Source: Bacteroidales bacterium
GTDB taxonomy: Bacteria; Bacteroidota; Bacteroidia; Bacteroidales; UBA7960
DNA: 7,526 nucleotides
Reading direction: 5' to 3'
Assembly: GCA_007130545.1 (NCBI GenBank)
Contig: SLSG01000180.1
Coordinates: forward strand, 1 to 7,526
Below are positions 1 to 6,559 of this stretch, one piece after another. Every line of letters begins with the position of its first letter. Within the stretch, counting starts at the first letter, position 1. The translations under genes and the position numbers were made by a program. The notes beneath the pieces were generated by a model, which had not been told where the DNA came from, did no database searches, and saw only the letters and a program-made list of their open reading frames with translations.

Positions 1-1109
1 AACAGGATGACCAGGTTTTGTCTGGCCTTTCTGAACCAGAATACCTGCGGGATGATGGCGTTGAAAACGAACATCACCCAGAATGCAACCGAGAATGTGC
101 CGGTGGCCCTGGCATTGAAGAAGGTGTATATTTCATACTCCACTCCCGAATACCAGGCGATGAACAGCTCGGTCGCGTAAGCCAGTCCGATTACAAGCGA
201 TCCGTACTTCAGGACGTGTGCAATGTTGTCCAGGTGTTTTTCGGTCACATAGTCGTACAGCTTAAAGGCTTTCCTGAGAAGGATCATCAGGGTGAGCACC
301 ATCGCAAATCCCGAGAAGATGGCGCCCACAAAGAAGTAGGGGGGCAGGATGGTGGCGTGCCATCCGGGCAGGACCGAAACGGCGAAGTCCAGCGCCACAA
401 TGGTGTGCACCGAGATCACCAGCGGCGCTGCAAGTCCGCCAAGCATCTTCATCAGCGTCTCGTAACGGTTATAGGTATAGAGCGATCCGTTCCACCCCAG
501 GCTGAACAATCCGTATACAAACCGGCCAATCTTGTTTTTGGTCCGGTCGCGTATTGTGGCCAGGTCGGGTACCATGCCCAGGTACCACAGCATGACGGAG
601 GTGATCAGGTAGGTGCTGATGGCCAGTACGTCCCAGAACAGGGGGGAGTTGAAGTTCAGCCAAAGCAGACGGGTGTTCGGATAGGGAGCCATGTAAAATG
701 CCAGCCAGGGCCTGCCCATATGCAGCAGGGGGAACATGGCGGCACACAGAACCGCGAAAACGGTCATGGCCTCGGCGGACCGGTTGATGGATCCGGCCCA
801 TTTTTGCCGGAATACCAAAAAGAAGATCGTAAAGGCGGTGCCGGCATGCCCGATGCCGATCCACCAGACGAAGTTGATGATGTCCCAGCCCCATCCGACG
901 GCGTTCGTAAGCCCCCATGTGCCGAGGCCCTCGCTCAGCGACATATATACCGCCCAGGCACCGATGGCAAGAAAGATGGTCCCGATGGTCATGCCGACAA
1001 ACCACCACAGCGGAGGTTTGCCTTCCACATTGGCCAGCAGCTCGTTGGTGATCTGGCCGTATGTCTTGTCTCCCTTTACCAGGGCAACAGGGGTGTCAAT
1101 ACTGCTCAT
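1..1109 (-). CDS. actC: Alternative complex III subunit ActC, NrfD-like membrane protein (C-terminus off the left edge)
   Basis: ActC is the NrfD/PsrC-family membrane subunit of alternative complex III; it oxidises quinol and passes electrons to ActB. The window holds the first 369 codons, starting MSSIDTPVALVKGDKTYGQI. I see about eight hydrophobic helices, near residues 35-55, 78-100, 112-132, 156-180, 224-247, 257-279, 301-320 and 338-358; the family usually has ten, so roughly the last two and the tail are missing. His130 (in PLLHMGRPW) and Asp160 (in PLFWDV) are 30 residues apart and probably correspond to the conserved quinol-site His and Asp; that is inference from family knowledge. 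The start is the ATG at 1109. An in-frame TGA at 1137-1139 rules out a longer protein through that point. The actB stop is 30 bp upstream in the same reading frame, and no strong Shine-Dalgarno sequence is visible, as is common in Bacteroidota. It belongs to the actA-actB-actC operon. Confidence 0.95.
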   Translation of the reverse strand, partial: MSSIDTPVALVKGDKTYGQITNELLANVEGKPPLWWFVGMTIGTIFLAIGAWAVYMSLSEGLGTWGLTNAVGWGWDIINFVWWIGIGHAGTAFTIFFLVFRQKWAGSINRSAEAMTVFAVLCAAMFPLLHMGRPWLAFYMAPYPNTRLLWLNFNSPLFWDVLAISTYLITSVMLWYLGMVPDLATIRDRTKNKIGRFVYGLFSLGWNGSLYTYNRYETLMKMLGGLAAPLVISVHTIVALDFAVSVLPGWHATILPPYFFVGAIFSGFAMVLTLMILLRKAFKLYDYVTEKHLDNIAHVLKYGSLVIGLAYATELFIAWYSGVEYEIYTFFNARATGTFSVAFWVMFVFNAIIPQVFWFRKARQNLVIL

Positions 1110-1139
1110 GGGCGGTTGGATATGATCGGTTTGACATCA

Positions 1140-4109
1140 TTATGCTTTTGGATTTCGGATCTTTGTCAGGTAGCCCACCGAAGGCAGGACATGCAGCTCT
1201 TCCAGCAGGTGGTAATTGCGCGGATCCTTTATCAGCTTCGATACCTTGCTGTTTTTGTCGTTCAGGTCGCCGAACACCAGGGCACCCGACGGACAGGCCT
1301 GCATGCAGGCCGTCTGGATCTCCCCGTCTCTCAGCAGGCGGCGCTCGTTCTTGGCCTTCAGCTTGGCGTCCTGTATGCGCTGCACGCAGAAGGAGCATTT
1401 TTCCACCACCCCGCGTTCCCTGACGGTGACATCGGGGTTCAGCACCATGCGTCCCAGGTCGGTCGTCGTATGGGTGTTGAATTTCTCACGGGTGGCGTAT
1501 TCATACCAGTTGAACCGCCTGACCTTGTACGGGCAGTTGTTGATACAGTATTTGGTACCCACACAACGGTTGTAAGTCATCTGGTTGATGCCCTCCTGGC
1601 TATGCGTGGTGGCGGCAACCGGGCAAACATTCTCGCAGGGTGCGTGGTCGCAGTGCTGACACATCAGCGGCTGGAATACCACGCCGGGATTTTCCGCATC
1701 ACCGGTATAATAGCGGTCTATGCGCATCCAATGCATGATGCGGCGGCGTCGGACCTGGTCCTTGCCGATCACCGGGGTGTTGTTCTCGCTCTGGCAGGCA
1801 ATCACGCAACTGCTGCATCCGGTGCAGGCATTCAGGTCGACCATCAGTGCCCAATGGTGGCCTTCGTGCGGCACCTCGGGGTACAGGGTCGTCATGTGCT
1901 TCAGGTGGTACTCGCGCAATTCATTTCCGGCTGCAGGGTTTTCCCTGTGCTTGTCGAGCGTGGACTCCCTGACAATCGCCCTGCCTTCCATCGAGAAATG
2001 GGTCTGGGTGCGCGCGAACAAATGTCCGCCTCCGGTTTTGGTCCAGTTTTCCACTTTGCCTGAAAAATACCTTCCACGCCCATCTGTCCGGCTCAGCAGG
2101 AAGGCGTTGCCGCCCCGCTTGTCGGCGCTTTTGCCGGCATGGGTCCTGCCGTAACCCAGTGCGATGGAAATACAGCCCCGTGCCTGGCCGGGCTGGATCA
2201 GTACCGGCACCTCCATGCGGTCATTGATTCGCAGCATATCCCCCTCGTGCAGCCCAAGTGTTTCCGCCTGCCCGGGTGATATGGCCGCAAAATTATCCCA
2301 CGTCACCGAGCTGACAGGGTCGGGAAGCTCCTGCAGCCAGGGGTTGTTGGCATCGCTGCCGTCGCCCAGGGCGATGTTGGTGAACAGGCAATACTCCAGT
2401 TCGCCTGCTGCCCCGGCGGATGATCTCAACCTATTAAAGGCATCTGTAAACCCTTCTCCGGTCCAGCTCAGCTGTATCCCTCCCAGGTGGGGGTTGTCGT
2501 GCACACCGGACTGCAGAGCCTCCACCCAGAAGCTGTCGAAGCCCTGGTGGAACGACTGCTGCGGAAAAATGTGGCGGTACCAGTGGTCTTGCAGGTAGGC
2601 ATGGAAGTCTTCCTCCCTTCCGATCCATGCCAGCAGGCTGTCCTGAAACTGCCTGGTCTTTAAAAGCGGATGGATCAGGGGCTGGGCCAGGCTGAAGTAA
2701 CCCGCCTTGAACTCGGCATCGTTCCAGGATTCCAGGTAGTGATGGTCCGGAAGCACATAGGTGCATTCCAGAGCGGTCTCGTCCTTCATGCTCGCAAAGG
2801 AAATGCTCAAGGGGGTATTTTTCAGTCCCTGCAGGAAGGCTTCGGGATCCGGGCTGTGGTAAAGCGGGTTTGTCTTGTAAAACAGTATGGCCTCCACATT
2901 GCCATCCTGCATATCCTTCACCAGCTGTTCAAATGCCTGTTCATCGCCCTTTCCCAGGTTCAGGCTGCGGCTGTCATCTATCGTGGCACCATAGCTGCCC
3001 GCCATATAATTGATGCCGTTTACCAGCAGCTGCATGTCGGTATGGTCGTGTCCACATACCACGAGGGCTTTTCCGCGGCCCTGCAAAATGTCAGATGCCA
3101 ACGCCCTGACATCATATTCGACGGTTTCCGCTCCCAGGGTGGGATTTCCGGTCGCACTGGCCACTTCGTCATAAAGGGCCATCAGTATTTTTTGTTCGTC
3201 GGATGGTTTTACAGGTATCCGTTCGTCTGCATTGGCCCCGGTAAGTGACAAATGGCTTTCGAACTGTATGTGGCGGGACATGGGATTTTCGTTGCCGGGC
3301 TTGCGGTTTTTCGCCCAGGCCCTCGAAAATTCCACCGGCGATAACCAGCTGCCCAGAAAATCGGCACTGAAGCTCACGACCAGTTCAGCGGCATCAAAAC
3401 GGTAGCCAGGGATGACGGCCATGCCCGAGGTGACCAGGTGGGCCTGCCTGATGGCAGCGTAGGATACGGCATCCCATGTCACGGTTTCCAGTCCGGCAAT
3501 ACGGTCCATGGCCTCATTGATCAGTGCCTTTGTAGTCGGACTCAGCAGGGTGGGGGTGAGCAGCACCTTCCGTTTGCCGTCTGGGCCGGGCCGCATCAAG
3601 CCTGACCATATTTCCCTGTCTGCTTCTTCCCATGAAATGGCTTCCCCGTTTTTCAGGGGGGTTTTGTACCTGGCACCAATGTCGTAAAGGCTGAGAACAG
3701 ATGCCTGCACCCGGGCGGATGTGCCTCCTTCGGTGATGGAGGAGAGGGTGTTCCCTTCAATCTTGATCGGACGACCGTCGCGGCTTTTTACCAGCACCGG
3801 ACAGTATTCATTGCCGTTCAGGTAGGTGGAGGCATACCAGGATGCCTTTCCGGGAATCAGTTCTTCGGGCTGGTTGAGGTAAGGTATGGCTTTTTTGACC
3901 GGGTTTTCACAAGCCGACAGAACGGTGGCCGAAACAAAGCTGATGCCGCACCATTTCAGAAAGTCCCTGCGCGAGGCAGGCATGGTGTCCGTCTTTTGGG
4001 CAAGCAGGTCGATCGAAGAAGGTCCTTGCCCCGCTTCTTCCTTATGGTCGGCCTGCTGGCTGTCAGAGGGCCGGACCTCCCCGATGCTTTTCCAGTATTT
4101 CTTTTCCAT
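1140..4109 (-). CDS. actB: Alternative complex III subunit ActB, molybdopterin-like/ferredoxin-like iron-sulfur protein
   Basis: ActB (989 aa, the usual size for the fused form) carries electrons from the quinol site in ActC to the cytochromes, on the periplasmic face. The N-terminus has a textbook twin-arginine motif, SRRDFLK at 46-52, then a hydrophobic stretch ending in VLSAC with Cys67, a possible lipobox, so the mature protein may be a Tat-exported lipoprotein. Residues about 80-700 resemble molybdopterin oxidoreductases; this half is known to lack the Mo cofactor in ACIII. Residues about 750-950 form the ferredoxin-like half, with Cys 762/765/768/772, 817/820/825/829, 849/855/859 and 905/908/935/939. 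Thr852 stands where a fourth cysteine of the third group would be, predicting three [4Fe-4S] and one [3Fe-4S] cluster, as known for this family. The start MEKKYWKS matches other ActB N-termini as I recall them, and AGGA lies just upstream. The gene ends in tandem TAA TGA. The gap from actA is 35 bp, consistent with one operon. Confidence 0.97.
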   Translation of the reverse strand: MEKKYWKSIGEVRPSDSQQADHKEEAGQGPSSIDLLAQKTDTMPASRRDFLKWCGISFVSATVLSACENPVKKAIPYLNQPEELIPGKASWYASTYLNGNEYCPVLVKSRDGRPIKIEGNTLSSITEGGTSARVQASVLSLYDIGARYKTPLKNGEAISWEEADREIWSGLMRPGPDGKRKVLLTPTLLSPTTKALINEAMDRIAGLETVTWDAVSYAAIRQAHLVTSGMAVIPGYRFDAAELVVSFSADFLGSWLSPVEFSRAWAKNRKPGNENPMSRHIQFESHLSLTGANADERIPVKPSDEQKILMALYDEVASATGNPTLGAETVEYDVRALASDILQGRGKALVVCGHDHTDMQLLVNGINYMAGSYGATIDDSRSLNLGKGDEQAFEQLVKDMQDGNVEAILFYKTNPLYHSPDPEAFLQGLKNTPLSISFASMKDETALECTYVLPDHHYLESWNDAEFKAGYFSLAQPLIHPLLKTRQFQDSLLAWIGREEDFHAYLQDHWYRHIFPQQSFHQGFDSFWVEALQSGVHDNPHLGGIQLSWTGEGFTDAFNRLRSSAGAAGELEYCLFTNIALGDGSDANNPWLQELPDPVSSVTWDNFAAISPGQAETLGLHEGDMLRINDRMEVPVLIQPGQARGCISIALGYGRTHAGKSADKRGGNAFLLSRTDGRGRYFSGKVENWTKTGGGHLFARTQTHFSMEGRAIVRESTLDKHRENPAAGNELREYHLKHMTTLYPEVPHEGHHWALMVDLNACTGCSSCVIACQSENNTPVIGKDQVRRRRIMHWMRIDRYYTGDAENPGVVFQPLMCQHCDHAPCENVCPVAATTHSQEGINQMTYNRCVGTKYCINNCPYKVRRFNWYEYATREKFNTHTTTDLGRMVLNPDVTVRERGVVEKCSFCVQRIQDAKLKAKNERRLLRDGEIQTACMQACPSGALVFGDLNDKNSKVSKLIKDPRNYHLLEELHVLPSVGYLTKIRNPKA

Positions 4110-4144
4110 CTTTTTCCTGTTCGTGGGTCTTTTTCAGAGTCGGA

Positions 4145-5443
4145 CTAATAATGGCATTTCATGCAGTCTTCCCCGCCCACCTGGGCAGCTGTGACGGCAT
4201 CGATGCGTCCGGCACGGATGTCTTCGTGCAGGCGCTCAAAGATTTTGTAATAGGGGTTGTCCAGAAAGTCCACCCCGGTGTCCCGGTGGCAGGTAAGGCA
4301 CCAACCCATTGAGAGGTCTTCGGTCTGCCTGATCAGGTGCATCTCCTCGACCGCCCCGTGGCATTCCTGGCAGGCCACCCCGCCGGCATTCACATGCTGG
4401 GCATGGCTGAAGTAACTATGATCGGGCAGTTTGTGGATGCGTATCCAGCGGACGGCCTCACCGCTTGCTTCTGCCTGGTGGATCTTGTTGATTTCAAAAC
4501 GCCCGGAGTTCGTTCCCTCCCGTATCACATTGTGGCAGTTCAGGCAGGTGTTGTTGGAGGGGATGCCTGCACTCAGGCTGAAATTGGCTACGGTATGGCA
4601 GTAATTGCAATCGATCTCATTCTCCCCGGCATGGATCAGGTGGGAGAACTTGATGGGCTGGTCAGGCTCATACCCCTGGGTGCGGCCCAGTGCCCGGCTC
4701 TCAGCCACGGCATATTGCATGTGGACGACCAATCCGATAATGATAATGATTACATGGAACGCCCTGGCACGAACCTTCCGGGTGATCAGCAGGTCGACCA
4801 CGGCCAGTGCCATGAGCAGTCCAAGTCCCCAGAAAATGAACGCGTTAACCGGGATGGCTCTCAACTCCCCGGGTCCGGTTTCCACCAGCCTTTCGAAATA
4901 AGCTTCCAGCTCCCTCTCCTCCTGCGGGGTGATTGTCATTTCTGCATGGTCGGCGACCATCCGCATGCCCACCGGGTTGGCCAGTTTCTGGCGGATGCTG
5001 TAGCTCTCATCCAGCGACCATAGCCTGGCCATGTCGTATGCCGAAGGGTTCCAGTTCAGGGTGTCGGTGCGGGAGGTGTAATGGCAGGAGGAGCAATCAT
5101 GCATGCCGCTTGCAAATGGGACCAGTCCCTTGAAAAGCCGTTCGCCCCTGCGCAGCTCGGTCCTTGTGTAGGGTCCTTCAGAAACGGGAACGGCCTCCAG
5201 TGCAGTGGTCACGGTATCCATGGCAGTGGTCACGGTATCCATGGCAGTGGTCACGGTATCGTCCGGTAATTCATCGATCTCTTGAAAATCGTCCATTGCA
5301 GGAACTTCGGTGCCTGCTGGAATGGTATCTTCCTGCGGACCCGGGGCGACCATCGCCGTGACAACAAAGCCGCACAACACAAAGAACAGGATGGGTATCA
5401 GTGCCGGGAGGTGTTTTTTGTTTGACGGGGAAAAAAACTTCAT
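4145..5443 (-). CDS. actA: Alternative complex III subunit ActA, membrane-anchored multiheme cytochrome c
   Basis: ActA is the multiheme cytochrome c of alternative complex III; it takes electrons from ActB and delivers them to a soluble or oxidase-bound acceptor. This 432-aa protein has six CXXCH heme motifs, at Cys117, 279, 300, 358, 382 and 427, the last almost at the C-terminus. The five later motifs form the classic pentaheme ActA domain. The first sits in a separate N-terminal domain, about residues 90-190, resembling a monoheme class I cytochrome. Hydrophobic helices lie near 12-33, 201-220 and 228-247. The short basic loop TRKVRAR between the last two should be cytoplasmic, which places both heme domains in the periplasm. 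A threonine-rich linker at 62-82 is three tandem seven-residue repeats. This is the first gene of the act operon in the window, read away from the divergent cyclase. Whether the extra heme domain is usual for ActA in this lineage I cannot establish from sequence alone. Confidence 0.93.
   Translation of the reverse strand: MKFFSPSNKKHLPALIPILFFVLCGFVVTAMVAPGPQEDTIPAGTEVPAMDDFQEIDELPDDTVTTAMDTVTTAMDTVTTALEAVPVSEGPYTRTELRRGERLFKGLVPFASGMHDCSSCHYTSRTDTLNWNPSAYDMARLWSLDESYSIRQKLANPVGMRMVADHAEMTITPQEERELEAYFERLVETGPGELRAIPVNAFIFWGLGLLMALAVVDLLITRKVRARAFHVIIIIIGLVVHMQYAVAESRALGRTQGYEPDQPIKFSHLIHAGENEIDCNYCHTVANFSLSAGIPSNNTCLNCHNVIREGTNSGRFEINKIHQAEASGEAVRWIRIHKLPDHSYFSHAQHVNAGGVACQECHGAVEEMHLIRQTEDLSMGWCLTCHRDTGVDFLDNPYYKIFERLHEDIRAGRIDAVTAAQVGGEDCMKCHY
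5198..5260 (-). repeat. Three tandem 21-bp units inside actA
   Basis: Three in-frame copies of a 21-bp unit encode DTVTTAM, DTVTTAM and DTVTTAL (ActA residues 62-82). The units are identical over positions 5202-5260 and diverge only at the outer end of the last one. Because the unit is a multiple of three, gain or loss of copies would change linker length without shifting the frame. The repeat lies between the N-terminal membrane helix and the first heme domain, so it is probably a flexible periplasmic spacer. Near-perfect identity at the DNA level suggests recent slippage expansion. Confidence 0.93.
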
Positions 5444-5729
5444 ATTGGTTCAGGTTGTGGTTAATTTAAGCCAGCATATGTTCAGAAAAACCCAAAAGAA
5501 GCAATTAATCTATATATTTAAAGAACAGTTTGAGTACCAGTCGGATAAAAAGGGAAATAAATGTCGTAATAGCAATAAAATCAAGCCATCGGGGATAAAA
5601 TTATAAAAAATTAACAACCGTCCGACTCTGGCCCGCTAATATAGATTGGTTCAAAATAAATTCCATGCAACTTAGGCCAAAATTTAGTATTCTTGCAAAT
5701 AGTATAACCCTATCGGAAACCGGTTGGTG
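5444..5729. other. A+T-rich divergent intergenic region
   Basis: This 286-bp spacer separates the leftward actA start from the rightward cyclase start. It is clearly richer in A+T than the flanking genes. No open frame in it looks like a real protein, and I see no tRNA, riboswitch, strong hairpin terminator or clean FNR-type palindrome (TTGAT-N4-ATCAA). It must contain the control signals of both transcription units. On the plus strand, TATTCTTG at 5688-5695 differs by one base from TAnnTTTG, but no TTG stands at the right distance upstream, so I do not call it as a cyclase promoter. Confidence 0.7.
5652..5681 (-). promoter_or_regulatory. Candidate Bacteroidota-type promoter for the act operon
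   Basis: Read on the minus strand, TTTG at 5681-5678 is followed after 18 bp by TTATTTTG at 5659-5652, one mismatch from the TAnnTTTG element used by the Bacteroidota housekeeping sigma factor. It would give a leader of about 200 nt before the actA ATG, which is long. This is a weak pattern match in an A+T-rich stretch and other start points are possible. Confidence 0.22.
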
Positions 5730-6509
5730 ATGGACCTGAAAAAAAAGCTGCAGGAGAAGGAAGAAGCGCTACAGAAGGAGCGGGACAATGCCAACTCCTT
5801 GCTGATGAACATTTTCCCTGAAAAGATCGCTGCTGAATTGCTGGCATATGGTTCCGTCAAGGCCCGTTACTACAACAATGTAAGTGTGCTGTTTGCCGAT
5901 ATAGAGAATTTTTCCAACCGGTCCTCCTCCTACACGCCTGTGGAGCTGGTGGGAAAGCTGGATACCTATTTTGGTAAATTCGATGATATCGTGGAGAGCC
6001 TTGGACTGGAAAAGATTAAGACCATAGGGGACTGCTATATGTGTGCCGGTGGCTTGCCGGAGGAGGACCCTTACAACCCTTACAAAGTCGTCATGGCCGG
6101 CCTCTGGATACAGCGCGCTGTGGACCGCCTGGCAACCAGTACGGTGGAAGAGGGTCGCGTTCCCTTTCAATTGCGGCTGGGGATACATACCGGGGAGGTT
6201 GTGGCCGGGGTGGTCGGCAAAAGGAAATTCGCCTACGATATCTGGGGCAAGGCCGCCAACCTGTCCAGCCTGATGGTTCAGAGCGGAGAAATCAGGAAGG
6301 TAAACATCTCACGCGACACCTACACCGCCGTCTCCGATGCCTTTATATGTAGCTTCAGGGGAAAAATCCTGACCAAGAACAAAATGGTGATGAGCATGTA
6401 CTTTGTGGAACGCTTGCGCCCCATCTTTTCTGCCGATCCCGAAGGGATGCTACCCAATGCGGCATTTTTCGAAAAGATCCATTACAGGCCTCCTTCCCGG
6501 GATTACTGA
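5730..6509 (+). CDS. Stand-alone class III nucleotide cyclase (probable adenylate cyclase, altered active site)
   Basis: The product (259 aa from the ATG) is a class III cyclase catalytic domain behind a short charged helix, residues 1-25, with no sensor, membrane or response-regulator domain. The helix runs into SLLMNIFPEKIAAEL, the linker that normally joins sensor domains to cyclases. Metal-binding Asp57 (VLFADIENF) and Asp101 (KTIGDCYM) are present. Lys97 and Asp170 (AYDIWG) match the adenine-selecting pair of adenylate cyclases. Asn177 is present, but the Arg four residues later, which stabilises the transition state, is Leu181 (NLSSLM). The C-terminal signature SFRGKILTKNKMVMSMYFVERL-type region is intact around residues 208-229. 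TTG (5724), GTG (5727) and ATG (5730) are consecutive in-frame starts; I chose ATG. A stop at 5700-5702 prevents a fused upstream domain. No Shine-Dalgarno sequence is visible. It may make cAMP, be weakly active, or need a partner subunit that supplies the Arg. Confidence 0.9.
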   Translation: MDLKKKLQEKEEALQKERDNANSLLMNIFPEKIAAELLAYGSVKARYYNNVSVLFADIENFSNRSSSYTPVELVGKLDTYFGKFDDIVESLGLEKIKTIGDCYMCAGGLPEEDPYNPYKVVMAGLWIQRAVDRLATSTVEEGRVPFQLRLGIHTGEVVAGVVGKRKFAYDIWGKAANLSSLMVQSGEIRKVNISRDTYTAVSDAFICSFRGKILTKNKMVMSMYFVERLRPIFSADPEGMLPNAAFFEKIHYRPPSRDY

Positions 6510-6510
6510 T

Positions 6511-6539
6511 CTGTCTTTCCTTGATTTTCTTTATATTTG
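6511..6539 (+). promoter_or_regulatory. Candidate Bacteroidota-type promoter for the sensor kinase gene
   Basis: TATATTTG at 6532-6539 matches the TAnnTTTG minus-7 element perfectly and lies 20 bp before the kinase ATG, inside the 50-bp gap after the cyclase stop. The upstream element is poor: only CTG at 6511-6513 stands about 18 bp away, instead of TTTG or TTG. If real, the kinase would be transcribed separately from the cyclase with a very short leader, although read-through from the cyclase is also possible. Confidence 0.35.
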
Positions 6540-6559
6540 TTTGAATTTTTTCCTGACCC

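Noticed and set aside
1107..1142. Possible fusion of ActB and ActC by read-through, since both genes are in the same frame.
   Set aside because: Two consecutive stops (TAA TGA) separate them and the ActC ATG follows 27 bp later; in known ACIII operons these are separate proteins.
18..2063. Very long open frame of 681 codons on the plus strand, antisense to actC and actB.
   Set aside because: It is a shadow: the opposite strand encodes clear ActC and ActB with conserved motifs throughout, and the plus-strand translation shows no recognisable domain, many Gln/His/Gly runs and no plausible hydrophobic pattern.
4337..5023. Plus-strand open frame of 228 codons antisense to actA.
   Set aside because: It lies entirely opposite the CXXCH-bearing ActA coding sequence and shows no domain of its own.
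5461..5520. Short near-palindromes such as TTAATTTAA and CATATG in the actA leader as operators.
   Set aside because: They are short, imperfect and low in complexity; nothing sets them apart from A+T-rich background.
5310..5606. Plus-strand open frame of 98 codons running from the actA 5' end into the spacer.
   Set aside because: Half of it is antisense to the actA signal region and the rest is Lys/Asn-rich translation of A+T-rich spacer; no ribosome-binding site or known domain.
5688..5695. TATTCTTG as a promoter element for the cyclase.
   Set aside because: One mismatch to TAnnTTTG and no TTG about 19-21 bp upstream; such matches are expected by chance in this A+T-rich spacer.
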